From: Chaenocephalus aceratus
Taxonomy: Eukaryota > Chordata > Actinopteri > Perciformes > Channichthyidae
Direction: 5' to 3'
Assembly: GCA_023974075.1 (NCBI GenBank)
Contig: JAMFTG010000114.1
Span: forward strand, 62,001 to 126,000
DNA: 64,000 nucleotides
The position numbers were made by a program, and so were the translations under genes. Each line of letters begins with the position of its first letter. Position 1 is the stretch's first letter. The notes below the pieces were generated by a model that saw only the letters and a program-made list of their open reading frames with translations, was not told the origin of the DNA and did no database searches. This document shows, piece by piece, positions 21,389-34,464 of the stretch.

Positions 21389-22365
21389 AAAGGACGGTCA
21401 CCTCTGTGGTGCAGTTTTTGTATGACACTGACTATTTTTTTCTAATGCGTCTATCAGTTGCGGAATGTAAAAAGTGTACAGATTTGTCTGTAAATACATA
21501 GTGTTGTTGATACAGTATGTCAGCCTTGTTGAAAGCATGCACTGCTATTATAAAACTAATGTGCTCTTTTAATACAGAATGGGCCTCATGCAGAAAGAGT
21601 TCTTTCATATTTTTCCCTAATTTGTGAACTCCAGATACCCCAGGCGTTCCTAACCTTTGTCTTATAAAGCTGTGCTGAAAGATAAATCCCACTTGGTCCA
21701 ACATTGGTGGCTAATTGTTCATTTCAGCAAAGGTAACATGCCCTAAGCATTAATGAGGTCAGGTGCTGTGCCGTGTGCAAATACTCTGGCATATGCCTCA
21801 TAAGTCTTTCAGTTAAATTCAGCAAAAGGGAAATTGAGATACCTTTAAAGGAACTTCAACACATTATGCTGTGATTCTCCAGAGTGTTGTACTGGGGGTG
21901 AGGAACATCCAAAAGCATCTGAGAGCTGAACGCATGCCATGGTTCTCTGTTTAAATCGTATTATGCCTGATTTATCAAAGTCTACTTGTATTGGAAAAAC
22001 ATTTATAGACTGTCAAAACTAAATGTTTTTTATCCTAACTTGGCAAATATGTTCTTGGCGGCCGCTTGTAAAATGTTTTCTTATCCAAGAGAAGAGCATT
22101 GTGGACACAAACAACAATGAGAGGGATATTCTTCTCATCTGGCTCTCCGCATGAGGCCCGTTTGATTGTGCTTCAAAGGGACATGAGTGTCGTACAGGGA
22201 CTTCAGAGTTTGACATGTCTTTGTATTCATGCCCGCACGAGAGCAAGTGCCTCAAGTCAGCTGAGTGTTGTTCCCTAACCCTCAAGGTGATCTGAACTCT
22301 CTTTCATCCAATACTCTGTCACATCTTAGCTTGTTATGGCTGCAATAAAACCCTGACACTACAAA
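21389..22365 (+). other. Probable 3' UTR of the TPBG-family gene
   Basis: No further coding sequence. Several AT-rich motifs, with the most plausible 3' end at the AATAAA at 22,344. Confidence 0.4.
22344..22349 (+). promoter_or_regulatory. Candidate polyadenylation signal AATAAA
   Basis: Canonical hexamer in 'ggctgcaataaaaccctg', about 960 bp after the TPBG-family stop. Confidence 0.35.
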
Positions 22366-23367
22366 AACAAACCTCTGGGAATTGAAAGCACAGTCACTCA
22401 TTCATCTTTGAAACATTTCGAGCCCTTTGGTCCGTGCGTCCTTCAGCCCCCAGGGTGCCACGGAGGAATTAAGCCGCCAAAGCTTTCCTAAAATCGCCTC
22501 TCGGCTCCTCTGTGGGGTTCGGAGGGAGGGGAGGGGGGGGAGGGGGAGCCACTTCATTGCAGGCCAGCGGAAATCTCCTAGCCCCCTGGTTTTTTTCCCT
22601 CTCTCTCTCTGAACCATTGCTTTGTTTCAACTCCTTGAGTTTTATTGTCAAAATGATGAGAACCAGTCCTGGGCTGAGGCCGCTGAAAGCAATCTCCCCT
22701 CCCTCCTTAAAGACAACAGCCGCTCTGGAGACTCTTTGAAAGAAAAGTCTCCACGTTTTTCTGTTTAGTGACTTTTTTTTCTTCCAATGATAAGACACAG
22801 ATGATTCTGAAACACCAGCTACATTGTTTCATTCAGCAGTTTGCTCTGAACATACTTTTGGTTTCCACCATCACCTTTTATACAAGGAAGATATACTTTT
22901 AGTGGAAGAGCAATTCCTTAGAATAACAAGAACGTCAATACATGTATTCTCAGTCAAATCCTTAGCCTCGCACTTTGCATGCATGTCTAAATTTAAATCA
23001 TAATCTCGCATTCTCACATTCTCTGTGGCCTTATGATGCTACAAAGTGAGACAAACAGACGGAGAGAAGGGTTGGCAGGCGGCCATTCCTCAAAGTGTTT
23101 ATTGCCCAAATTGAGAGCTATCTATAGGTATCTGCAACGAGTAAACAGCCTCCCATTATTCAAAGCCAAAGTAGCATCCTTTCAAGATGTTCTGCAAACT
23201 CCTCTGATAACCATCCAGAAATGTTTATCACATGGAGATTGTCCTGCATGTGTAATGATAAAATAAAGCTTAAGAAAGTCACGATGTCTGTTCTCATTCG
23301 GTCCAGATGTAATGAGCATACATGGTCATCATTTAGGACTGTCATTTCTCCGAGCTCCAGAACTACA
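22366..23367. other. No gene seen
   Basis: Contains a G-rich patch near 22,520-22,550. Open frames on both strands there reflect composition, not protein families. Confidence 0.45.
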
Positions 23368-24393
23368 TTAAAGAGGCCCTGTTGTGCTTTTTGAGTTTTT
23401 TATTTCACGTGGGGTATTATAGGTTTTTGTGTCTGCAAAGGCTAAATCCCCAAATTCCCTCCATTGGACTCTGTCTAACTATGTAACACTTGCGTTTCTA
23501 GGTAACACTTGAGCTCCTATTGGCTAGCGCTCCAACACATTGTAAGTGATGAGGCTAAGAGGCGGGACCTCTCTTAGCGGTTGACCAATCACAAGAGAGC
23601 CAGTCAGCCAACCAATCAGAGCAGACTGGGCTCTGGTTTCAGACAGAGGGTGAAAAGAGGTGCTGCAGCAGTATGAGAACACAATAGGCGCTTTCACACC
23701 GGAGTACTTTTCCCGTTTAGTTTCGATAGTGCCTGGAATTTTGCGTTCACACCAAAAAGAGAACTTAAGAGTTCAGAGAACTTGTACCCCATTTTCAGGG
23801 ACTTTCCTGGGGAGAAAAAAGTACAAATTTCGATTGGCTGGGCGAATTGCAAACCACGCCCCGTAAAACTCTGAAAAGTTTTTTTGAAGCCGCCATTGTA
23901 TTTGCTGGCATTAGCATTATTAGCATTAGCATCAGCCAAGCGCACCAACGCAGAGAGACTAACTTATGGCAACACAAAAGAAAACATGGGAGCGGTGGAG
24001 ATGAGGAGGTGTCGGCGTTCTGGCGATTTACTCGGAAGGCTTCAGTAGAAGCTGCTGGGACTCCCAGCAGCTTCCACTGAAGCCAGTCCCCAACTCCGGG
24101 GACTTCCGGCCGGGGACTTCGGGTGGCAGTATACGCCGTGAAGATGTTTGCGGCCTGCCAGTAAACCCAAAGCAGAAGAAGAAGCCTAATCTTCCCTCAG
24201 GGACTTATTCCGGTGTGAACGCGATCTGCTCCTAGTTCCATGGGGGTACTAAGTGCTGGGTACTAAGTGCTGGGAACTAAGAACGGCTACTTGGTGTGAA
24301 AGCGTCTAATAAAGCATGGAGACATTTCACAGTAGAGACACTAAATACAAATCCAGTATGAACCTGAAGATCAGAAGAATAGGGCCCTTTTAA
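23368..24393. mobile_element. Miniature transposon, family D copy 2, with nested family A element
   Basis: Left end TTAAAGAGGCCCTGTTGTGC; right end reads AGGGCCCTTTTAA. The body matches copy 3 at 41,288-42,970 ('gaggctaagaggcgggacct', 'gggctctggtttcagacaga', 'gtgaaaagaggtgctgcag'). Family A copy 2 is inserted at 23,686-24,307. Confidence 0.8.
23686..24307 (+). mobile_element. Miniature transposon, family A copy 2, uninterrupted
   Basis: Ends AGGCGCTTTCACACC and its inverse at 24,293-24,307; AAT on both sides gives a 3-bp target duplication. The body includes 'gaattgcaaaccacgccccg', 'gcattagcattattagcatt' and 'cttattccggtgtgaacgcg', all found inverted in copy 1. Confidence 0.85.
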
Positions 24394-26515
24394 AATGGGA
24401 TTTACTCGAAGACGAGAAAACAATTGAGGATCGTTCTCGGCCATAAAGGGCAGCTCAGATGGCGAGACGCCTCAAATGAGCTTTGTTTCCCATTCTTTCT
24501 GTCTTCACGGGCGGCCATTATTCCACCGCATAATGGGATCCACTCATGATGACAAAGTTGAGCGCTCTGATCCGGCTATTGTTAAAGTGTCATCCTTCTT
24601 AATAATTGCACGAGGGACCAAATCCCGGGAGAAGTTTCTCTTTCCTATTACACACCGTGTCACACCCGGGGCATTAGGGCCGGCCACGGGGCATTAGTGG
24701 CAATTGGCATGCCATTACTTCCGTTTCCGCTCATTAAAGCGTGGATTAGGACCCGTGCCTTTGCTGTCCTTTTATGAGTCTGGCTGTTTGAAAAATATAT
24801 GGTGTGTGTGTTGTGAGGCAAGATTGCAGGAATGCAATGAAAAGAGAGAAAGCCTACAAATACATCCAGACGTTCTCCATTAAGTCCCAGAGCAGAAGAG
24901 AGGCTTGTTAAAAGCAGAGGAATCGCTCCACAGTGTTTCTTCACACTGTATGTTCACAACACTTCATTTCAACTTTTAAATGTGTGATTAAAAAGCAAAC
25001 TTGTATGGATGTGCAGCATGTGGTTTGTGCTATTGGAAAAGGCAGGATACACATTTAAAGTGTGTCTTTTCACAGAGTGTTTCTCCGCCTGTTCTTATTC
25101 CATACGCCTCCTGTCTCCGGGAACATCTTGGCGCCATTACAAGGTCTAATGGCCGTGATAGGGAATATGCCTTTAAAGTGTACAGCACATCTGTGAGGAA
25201 TTGAACATGTTAGAGAGAGACCACAACAGTCAGCAGCATGACAGAGTGGCACCCCCCCCCCCCTCCACTGGCACGGTATGACACATACAGCTGCCTGTCT
25301 CTCAACTGAACACACATGTCAGATTTACATTGCCATCACTAAATACAGACATGGATACTCTCTGCTTCACATGGGTTAGCCATACTTCAAGCAGTGGAAT
25401 GTAACCAAGTATTAACTCAAAGTAGGTCGCTCGTATACGTTTTACTTCTACTCCACTTCATTTCAGAGATAAATACATAACTTTTTACTTTTACATTTGT
25501 CCGACAGATTTAGTTACTTTACAAAATGTGTGTTTTTGCTCACAAAACATATGTAGACCCTAATAAATATGAAGCGTTGCTAGTCAATGGAAAATCAATT
25601 GAATAGAAAATGAATTATCAAGGTTTAGTTATTTTGCATGCAATAATGTTTTATGATGGGGCAAAAATGGAAGATTTTATGCATTTCTGTTTAAAAAAAT
25701 TGTACTAGTTTTTACAAACCAAGCAATTAATGGAGACAATTACATTAATTCATTTTGCGGTTATTATTCAAAACTGAGCTCGTCCTCAACGACTGAACAA
25801 TCGTTTTTTTACACCAATGCACGAGTAATAATAAAAACATACTTTAAGGCCATATATTAGCATAACGTCTTTTCACTTTTATTACTTTTAGAACATTCAT
25901 CTGATTAAACCTGCACTCAAGTAACAGAAACAACCTTTGAACAAAGTATTTAAATGTGTTTTATTAGCTGGTAATGATCCACTTCTAAAACCAACACCAT
26001 GCGCATGTTGTGAATCCTTGCTCTTCCCTTTCCTTCTCGTAACAGTGCAAATATTTGAGATCAATTAATATCTTGTGCCCAGCTTCCTGTTAGTAGCCTC
26101 TCCATCATGTCTCCTAGAGGAGGAGACTCGCCCTCAGAGGTGACTCCAGCGGGGTCTCGCACATTGTTCGGCTGCTCACTTCATCAATGTGACTAATTGT
26201 GCTCGCCAGAGGATGCAGGCGAGGTAGAGCTGGTCCAACGACTCATTAAAGCCAACCGGCCCCCCATGTATCACTTTTTATAGCGACACACAGTAGGCCT
26301 ACACGTGCACATACACACAACTGTATCACATTAGTTGGTCTCTCTTCTCTCCAGAATTCAGAGTCATTTCTATGTTTTTTTAAAAGCCCACGTTAGGCTT
26401 TAGACAAACTACATCTTGGTCACATGGCTTCACGTCACCGCCACTAAGCTAAATGTGGCTAACGTGTAGCATTTAGTCGTCTCATTTAGCCACTGGTTAG
26501 CAAACGCCGTTTCTA
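24394..26515. other. No gene seen; one degraded repeat
   Basis: 25,395-25,510 resembles the 'agtggaatgtaaccaagta' fish repeat. A C-run lies at 25,250-25,263. 24,400-25,330 is less AT-rich than its surroundings but has no exon structure. Confidence 0.45.
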
Positions 26516-27135
26516 ACGGAGCGTCCACACTACAGCTTCAAAAATAGCTTGGAGCTGGGCGTGTCTGGAGCTTGGGGATTTTATTCAAGCAATGCGACCA
26601 ACAACCAATCACATGAATCTCCCGCCCCCGACATACAAAGCAAAACCCCCGGGGATTTTATTTATATATATATAAACTCCCCAAACAGGCGAAAACCTAC
26701 CAGTTTCCCCCACTGCCTCTGCCACCTCCCTCCATGCCTGGTTCCTCCGGTTTGTATCCCGGTAGGTGAAGAGGGTCTGGTCATACAAAACCGGGTGATT
26801 TGCTACAGCGATAGTTAGTTTCTCCTCCGACTTTTTTTGAAATATAGAAATGAACGGCGGGATATCTCTCCCAGCTTAGACGCGGTTTGATTGGCTACGG
26901 CTTCAGCTGTCAGACTTTTCAGAAACGGGATTTGATTGGCTGGCGCTGGCTACTCCGGCGTCTCCGGCGTCAGAAGTTGAACATTGTTCAACTTCGGAGA
27001 CGCCTGAGACGGACCGCTCTGCTACCCACAATTCAGTTCGGCGAAAAAGCGAGGCTACGTGACGTCCCCCCATTGAAAGTGAATGGGCAGATTGGAGCTT
27101 TCGACGCTGTCGACGCTGTAGTGTGGACGGGCCGT
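26516..27135. mobile_element. Miniature inverted-repeat transposon, family E
   Basis: The left end ACGGAGCGTCCACACTACAG is inverted at the right as CTGTAGTGTGGACGGGCCGT. The 620-bp interior contains 'ttgattggctacggc' and 'gcgtctccggcgtc' and no transposase. Confidence 0.75.
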
Positions 27136-27241
27136 AAGACACATTGAAGCTTCAGATTTTCACCATTGAGGTATTTACTGACTTAGTTCATGTCGTGGAA
27201 CAAAACGTGAACATCTCTTAAGCGTTTGTTAACCACAGACC

Positions 27242-27622
27242 TTAAAGGTGGGGTAGGTAAGTTTGAGAAACCGGCTCGAGATACACTTTTTGTTATATTC
27301 CATGGAATGCTCTTAACATCCCGATAGCAACGAATATCTGAAGTGCTTTGACAAAAAATCCATACAAAAATATCATCTGGCCGTAGTAGCTGTAAAAAAG
27401 CACGACCAATCATCTGAGCCGGCTAAAGTAACTGGATGGCCTACCTGCCTGTCAGCCTTCCATCTGGGCACAAGCTTACCTCGTGCCCTCATTGGTCATG
27501 TGCGCGTTCGTGTGTGTTGGAGGAGGGGCTCTGTGAGGAAGTGGCAGATTTTTCCGGTTGTGTATTTTCAAATTCTAGCGCACTTGAGCTGGTTTCTCCA
27601 AAATTACCTACCCCACCTTTAA
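27242..27622. mobile_element. Miniature transposon, family F, complete copy
   Basis: Both ends read TTAAAGGTGGGGTAGGTAA (right end inverted, first bases ATTAAAG), followed by 'gagaaacc(a/g)gctc' in each orientation. A deleted copy is at 8,037. Confidence 0.85.
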
Positions 27623-27629
27623 TTTAATT

Positions 27630-27822
27630 TAATTTAACCCATCTCTTCAAAAGAGCCTTTGCCTAGACCTTTTTATCACCCTTTTATTTATTTTTTATTT
27701 ATTTTTATTGCTTTTTTATTAATTCTACCGTGTTGTGTAATGTTTATTTATACTGTTCATGCTCACTACTTGTAGCACTTCGGGATTTGAATTCAAATAT
27801 GAAGTGCTTTATAAATGGAACC

Positions 27823-27880
<58 letters not shown>
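27630..27880 (+). mobile_element. L2-like LINE 3' tail ending in (ATT)n
   Basis: 'catctcttcaaaagagccttt' is followed by 'gaagtgctttataaatggaa' and about 18 ATT units. L2-like LINE copies in fish typically end with this tail. Confidence 0.65.
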
Positions 27881-27883
<3 letters not shown>

Positions 27884-28956
27884 TCAGGCATCTAACCAAA
27901 ACAAAAACGAACTCAAAAGACCATTGGCTTTGAGATAAGGGAAGGTGCTAAAATGCTGACTAATCTCTGGGTTTTAAGACTAATTTCTGCACCACGTTCT
28001 GCAAACATGTGAATTGACCAAAAACAGGGGCGTTTCCACATGGCAAAAACAAACTTATCGCATTTAAAAAAACAAAAAATCTGCAGAAGTAGTAAGGAGA
28101 AATCACATTTCATTCCAACTTCAGCAAAAATCAGAATAGAAATGCATTTGATTTGCGCCTAACTGTTGAATGCATCAGTCCCACTGGGGTGTATGTTCAC
28201 CACAGAGTTTGGACAGCATGTATGTGTTCACATGTCAGAATGGGATTCTTTATGATCTTGACATTTAAACAAAAACCTCTCGGTGCACGACCGCAATGGA
28301 TCCCCAGACCAGCGGAAAATGAGAAACAAATGTTTGAATGAAAGCGGCGCTCGTGTAAAACTCTCCACCGCAACAATGCAGCTCCCCTCTGAAGTCTCTG
28401 GGACTGTTTCTCCATTCATCTCCCAATTGACTGTAAACTGAGAGACAGCACGACTCTGCAAGGCTTTATAGCCCCCAAGACACCCCCCCCCCCCCCCCCC
28501 AGGTCCTCTGGGCCTCCTTGTTGTGGGCTCGGCACAAATCAGAGTCCCGCTCAGTGTGGCATTTCAGAAGTTTTGTTTTGTTGTTGCTGTGGTTGTTGTT
28601 GGATGAGGTTTAGGGAGACATATTTCCCATACATCCCAACGTGCCTGATTCTCTCTGACTCTAAGTTAGTGCTAAAGCTGAGGCTTAATTCATCTGCTGA
28701 AACTTAGAGGCAAGGTGGCACTTTTGCTCCAAAGGAACATAATGAAACCCTTTGATTGATGCTTCGAATGTTCATATGGCTTCTGCTTCACTGACACTGT
28801 TCAAAGTTCTCTGTGGATTATCTCAATGAGCATCATATTTCACATTTCTCTTCAGATATGATCCATTGTTATAAATATTGATTCCTGCAGCTTTGAAATG
28901 CTCGTAAAATGTCTTTAGCGTAACTGCACTAAGGAGTGATGAAGAACCGTGTGCCA
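27881..28956. other. No gene seen
   Basis: Contains a run of about 20 C at 28,481-28,500. No exon-like open frame. Confidence 0.45.
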
Positions 28957-29886
28957 CAGGCCCGGTTCTACGGGGGTGCATAAGGGTGCATTGCACCCTC
29001 AGTTGAGTTGTTATGCACCCTCATTTGAAAAATTAAAAGTGAAAAAAAAAAAAAAGTGAAAAAAAATTGTTTTAATTAAAGTGAAAAATATTACATATAT
29101 AATAAGAATAATAAGAATAATAGTAGTAATAATAAGAATAAGAATATAGTTGAAATAAACAAATTATAATTGTGGTTAAATAACATTGTCTGCTGCATTT
29201 ATTTGGTCAATTTAAACGGTAAGTAACGTTATTATATCAGGTGCGCGTGACCTGTGCCGCTGCACAGTCAATGATGGACATCAGAAAATGGTTAAAACAA
29301 CCAGCCCTTATCGCCAGCAGTAACACTGCATCTACTGCAGTTCAGATCATGGGGATATTACGTTACCCGCCACCCCTCGGCGGCCCGCAAGTGCCAGAGG
29401 ACCTAGGGAAAACAGAGCCTGTACAGTGGGGTAAGCTCATTTTGCAGCTAATGGTTCCACAACAGAGATGGTATATTCTGAACATATCTGAAGCTGGTAT
29501 ATTCCTCTAAAAAAGATGCCATCTGTGCATCGTAATGCCTGGTGACATTTCGGTCTTGAAAGGGGAGTGATTTGTAAAATATCCATAAAGAAATAGTAAA
29601 CCTGCTTACAGTTCTGTTTTATATGGGTGTTGTGATGTATCCATAGATCTCTTCATGTTGCTCTCAAAGTGCACCAGATTGATGCTTTTCACTTCAATAT
29701 TTAAAAAAAAAAAAAAAAAAAAAAAAAATCTTCCCCGGGGAGCATGCCCCCGGACCCCCCTAGAGGAGGTGAGGACCCCCCTAGAGGGTGTTATGTCCAT
29801 TCCCATTTAGAAAAATAGCACTTTACCACTGCACCCTCTCTAATCTCAGATGCAACCTTAGTAATTTTGTTCTGGAACCGGGCCTG
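28957..29886 (+). mobile_element. hAT element with perfect 8-bp target duplication and a transposase N-terminal stub
   Basis: Ends CAGGCCCGGTTCTA and (inverse) CAGGCCCGGTTCCA; GTGTGCCA flanks both sides (28,949-28,956 and 29,887-29,894). A short open frame from 29,271 begins MDIRKWLKQP, resembling the start of hAT/ZMYM-type transposases (MDIRxFF-like), then is lost. A run of about 27 A lies at 29,701. A partial copy is at 34,465-34,560. Confidence 0.85.
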
Positions 29887-30149
29887 GTGTGCCAGCACTA
29901 AGTGAAGTCATTGTGAATGAACCATTGAGGGTCTGCTGATAGGATTTGATCCCAGGTGTCTTCAAAGGACTTCTGGTGTATTGTATTTTCCCGGCGCTGT
30001 GTTCCATTGCAGTCCAACTCATTGATGCATGAAGCAGAAGATGAAGTGATGCAGGAGTTGTGAGTATCTCAGACTTCTTTCAAATGGGCCGTTTATAATC
30101 ACCAACACGGACCTTATCCGCTCTCTACTCTCCGCTCTCTACTCTCCGC

Positions 30150-30885
30150 TCTCTACTCTCATCAACATGTGTCTCCCTCTGCTTCATGTCTCTTCTACAT
30201 CAACATGTGTCCCTTCTTCTTCATGTCTCTTCTACATCAACATGTGTCCCCTCTTCTTCATGTCTCTTCTACATCAACATGTGTCCCCTCTTCTTCATGT
30301 CTCTTCTACATCAACATGTGTCCCCTCTTCTACATCAACATGTGTCCCCTCTTCTCCATGTCTCTTCTACATCAACATGTGTCCCCTCTTCTTCATGTCT
30401 CTTCTACATCAACATGTGTCCCCTCTTCTTCATGTCTCTTCTACATCAAACATGTGTCCCCTCTTCTACATCAACATGTGTCCCCTCTTCTCCATGTCTC
30501 TTCTACATCAACATGTGTCCCCTCTTCTTCATGTCTCTTCTACATCAACATGTGTCCCCTCTTCTTCATGTCTCTTCTACATCAACATGTGTCCCCTCTT
30601 CTTCATGTTTCTTCTACATCAACATGTGTCCCCTCTTCTCCACGTCTCTTCTACATCAACATGTGTCCCCTCTTCTTCATGTCTCTTCTACATCAGCATG
30701 TGTCCCTCTTCTTCATGTCTCTTCTACATCAACATGTGTCCCCTCTTCTTCATGTCTCTTCTACATCAACATGTGTCCCCTCTTCTTCATGTCTCTTCTA
30801 CATCAACATGTGTCCCCTCTTCTCCATGTCTCTTCTACATCAACATGTGTCCCCTCTTCTTCATGTCTCTTCTACATCAACATTT
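30150..30885 (+). repeat. 37-bp minisatellite, about 20 units
   Basis: The unit is CATCAACATGTGTCCCCTCT followed by TCTTCATGTCTCTTCTA. Some units are shortened to the first 20 bases. Since 37 is not a multiple of 3 and no frame of the unit contains a stop, all three forward frames stay open for about 250 codons. Confidence 0.95.
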
Positions 30886-32290
30886 GTGCCGGAGGATCGA
30901 GGAGCGATAATGGAGGAGCGATAACCGAGGAACCACCAGACCATCCTCCTGTGAAATCCTCAGACACTCGCCCCGCCCCCTTACTGTGTATCGCTCACTG
31001 ATTGGACGATGCAGCGCATGCACTGATCTGATGCTTCTTGACAGGAGAGCAGTTTCCCAGCAGAGTGAAGAAAATACATGAACCTCACGAGAGTCACTCC
31101 GCAGTGTATACTGTGTTTTGTTTCAATTAATGTCTAATTTAGTTACAAATATGTGATATATCTGAACAACAAAGTGCACAATCCAATCTAACTGGGTTTT
31201 GATAGATAACATATCTCTTTTTCTTCTCTCAATAATTTTCATTCTTTTGTGCACTCAAATCAATATTAATCAAACTATTGTTCGTTTATACTGTTTAAGA
31301 ATGGCTTTTATCTTTTTTGCGAATTAGTTCTTATTTTATGTAACGTATTTGGGTCTACAACAGATGATACAAATGTTTATGTCAGTTCATGTGTACTTAC
31401 AGAGGCGGGGGTGTTTGTGAAAAACAACGGGGACAGAGCTGCTGTCAGACATCAGCTGTGCGGCGTCATCACAAACGGACGTCGCTTCACGTGGCGCTCC
31501 GGAGGAAACGACGTCTCATTGCTCTTAAAGCTCATGTCCCTGCTTCTCGTGGTTTCCTTGCGTCTCTCCATGCTTCCCTGGTGGGAGGGACTAAGACGCA
31601 AAGAAAAGACGCAAGTGAGGGACGCAAGAATTTAATTGAACAGAAGTGAGATGCAGCCAGAGAATGAGCACTTTGGAAACAGGGCTGAAACAGAGGGGAT
31701 TATGGGTAATGCTGCAATGATCTGTTTGGTGTTTGGAGCCAATCAGAGACATGTTCTGTATATATCTGAGACCTGTAATATATAGATGAAAAACAGTATA
31801 ATAGGGGACCTTTAAGTAAAACCCCCTCCTGATTAGCCTTATATCATCCTGATGACGGCAGGAATGTGAGGGTGTGAACTCTCCGTAGGTAGTTTGACCT
31901 CTCGCCTTCCTGAAGGGCGCAGAATTAAGCTCATTATTATTACCTTTCATTATTTCCATCTCTGGACCAGATGCTGGGGCGGAGGGGGGCCCAGCGCACC
32001 CCACAGGGATCTGAGACTCCTGATTGGACGGGAACGGTTCGGAGGCCAAAGGGTAGATTCTTCCGGAGCCGAGACACCATCTGCTGACTGTCTGTTTCAC
32101 AGCATCTTTGTGCATTAAACACTCTGAGAAGATGCGGATCAGTGTGGAAGAAGAAAGTCCTTTACAGAGCCATACAACTCCTCATATTCTCTGATTAAAG
32201 ATGATAATATATGGGGAGTTATATTGAGTCATTCTTTATGAAACCTACTGCGCCCACGTACATATCATTTCCTAATCTGGCATCAATAAA
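30886..32290. other. No gene seen; right-end fragment of family D
   Basis: 31,650-31,815 resembles the right half of family D ('ctgagacctgtaatatat' to 'aataggggacctttaag'). The rest has no exon candidate. Confidence 0.4.
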
Positions 32291-32300
32291 ATGGCTCCAC

Positions 32301-32866
32301 CCATCTATCCACCACATCATCCATCCATCCATCCATCCATCCATCCATCCATCCATCCTATCCACCATCCACCCAGCCAGCCAGCCATGCGAGCGAGCGA
32401 GCGAGCGAGCGAGGAGCGAGCGATCGAGCCGCCCACCCAGCCAGCCACCCAGCCAGCCAGCCAGCCAGCCAGGAGCGAGCGAGCGAGCGAGCGAGCGAGC
32501 GAGCGAGCGAGCGACTAGCGAGCGAGGAGCGAGCGAGCGATCGAGCGAGCGAGCGAGCGAGCGAGCCGCCCACCCAGCCAGCCACCCAGCCAGCCAGCCA
32601 TCCAGCCACCCAGCCAGCCAGCGAGCGAGCGAGCGATCCAGCCAGCCAGCGAGAGAGCAGCGAGCGCTATCGCCCACCCAGCCAGCCACCCAGCCATCCA
32701 GCCAGCGAGATAGCGAGCTAGCGAGCGAGCGAGAGCTAGGCTAGCGATCTATCTATCGAGCTCTAATAGATCTATCGATCTATCCTCCCACCCATCCACC
32801 CACCCATCCATCCATCCATCCATCCATCCATCCATCCATAGCTAGCTATCTATCGATCTATCTATC

Positions 32867-32909
<43 letters not shown>

Positions 32910-32990
32910 CTATCCTCCCACCCACCCATCCATCCATCCATCCATCCATCCATCCATCCATCTATCTATCTATCTATCTATCTATCCTTA
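32301..32990 (+). repeat. Compound tetranucleotide microsatellite
   Basis: Blocks of (ATCC)n, (CCAG)n, (GAGC)n, (CTAT)n and intermediate forms that differ by single bases. Both strands are open for over 150 codons (Ser/Arg/Ala/Glu-rich; Ala/Gly/Trp/Leu-rich). This is composition, not a gene. Confidence 0.95.
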
Positions 32991-34167
32991 CACTCACTCA
33001 CTCCTCAGCTGCATCTAATCCAGCGTTTCTCAAAGTGTGGGGCGCAGAGAGATGTGATAGGTGGGTCGCGAAAAGAAAAACAATTATTTAAAAAAAAAAA
33101 AAATTCAATATTTTTTTTTTTCCACACTGGTGGAATATCAAAACAACGTCCCGGGGTTGCAAAACGCATCAATGAAAGCGACACTCTACCACACAAAACA
33201 ACACCTGTAGATAACCCAATTTTGTGTTCTTTGAAATTGAAAAGGATATTGCATTGTTTTTGTTACTTTCGTTGCAGTTGTATGTCTTAAGTGTAATTTG
33301 GCATGCTTTTATTTTGAAGGCGAGTTTACGCTGTTGACAGTTGTGTTGCTATGGAAACAAGAAACGTTTCACAGCGGGCGGAACTTGTCATAAAGTCCGC
33401 GATAATAAAGCCCACCCATTTAGAGGGAAGATATGATTGGTCAATTGTACTGTCATTTGACATTACTCTCTCGTTCAGTTACTATAGCTGGCCCTCTGTG
33501 AATTCATGCTGGACGTCCAATCAGCTCCTGTCTTCACCTCGCAGAGACGAGCTTCTTTCATTTAACCCTTCACATTCAAACAGAAACTGAATAGGCAGAT
33601 TCAAAGGATTTATTTGTTTGGAAATGTTATTTTAAATACAATTTCATCAAGTTATTTTTGGTAAAACTAATGACAAATATTACTAAAAACATATTTAAAA
33701 AAAATATATAAAGAAAAATATAATTTGTTTTAATATTTTTAAATATTATTTTGTAGAATATCTTAGGCCCTCAGAGACAGGCTCGCCACTGGTAAAAATC
33801 TCTCATACACACATGTGAAATGCTCTCACAGACACACACAACAGCACTGCAGTCGGGAAGAAAAGCAATGTGGAGCAAGAGAGAGAGTGAGAGACCAAGA
33901 GAGAGAGCACACCTTTATCTATTTAATAAAGTTGTAAAAAATAAAGTAAGAAATCATTCCAATGTGTACTATAGGACAGTAACAAGTTTAAAAGGGGAGG
34001 GATTAGTCAAATATGCATAAATAAAAAGAAAGAATGCTAACTAGGTAACATAATTTGTTTGTTGTGATCATATTCTAAAGATGTTTGGATTATTGAAAAG
34101 TATACAGCTCCCTTTCATCTGAGTGTTGAGAGCTGTATCCATAAATTCATGTTGGGCTCAAAGTATC
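32991..34167. other. No gene seen; probable old hAT fragment
   Basis: 'cagcgtttctcaaagtgtgg' at 33,020 matches the CAGTGGTTCTCAAAG-type end of hAT elements common in fish; another such end, inverted, is near 39,935. No partner end was fixed. Confidence 0.4.
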
Positions 34168-34457
34168 GCTGCTCGATTATGGCAAAAATCATAATCTCGA
34201 TTATTTGGGTCAAAAATTGATATCACGATTATTAAAAACGATTAACCATTAACTTTGAAAAACATAAATGTATTGAGGAAAATAATCTGAAAAGTATGTT
34301 TTTAACAGTTTATTACCCTGAACTTGAAGTATAATTCAACGGAAAAACCTATTTAAAAATAAATTAAATTGTTTTATTTTGATTATGTTGTTTTCATAAT
34401 CGTTGCAAGCCAAACTCGTAATTGCGATTAAAATACGATTTAATTGAGCAGCCCTAC
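34168..34457. mobile_element. Short inverted-repeat element ('gctgctcgattatggc')
   Basis: Starts 'gctgctcgattatggcaaaa' and ends 'atttaattgagcagccct', imperfect inverse copies; AT-rich interior with 'ataatcgttgca'. Probably a hAT-derived miniature element. Confidence 0.6.
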
Positions 34458-34464
34458 TGTAGCT

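Noticed and set aside
30167..31001. Three overlapping frames of 247-271 codons
   Set aside because: All are the same 37-bp minisatellite read in three phases; no start context, splice signal or protein family.
32211..32744. Long frames on both strands (Ser/Arg/Glu-rich, Trp/Leu/Ala-rich)
   Set aside because: Produced by tetranucleotide microsatellites.
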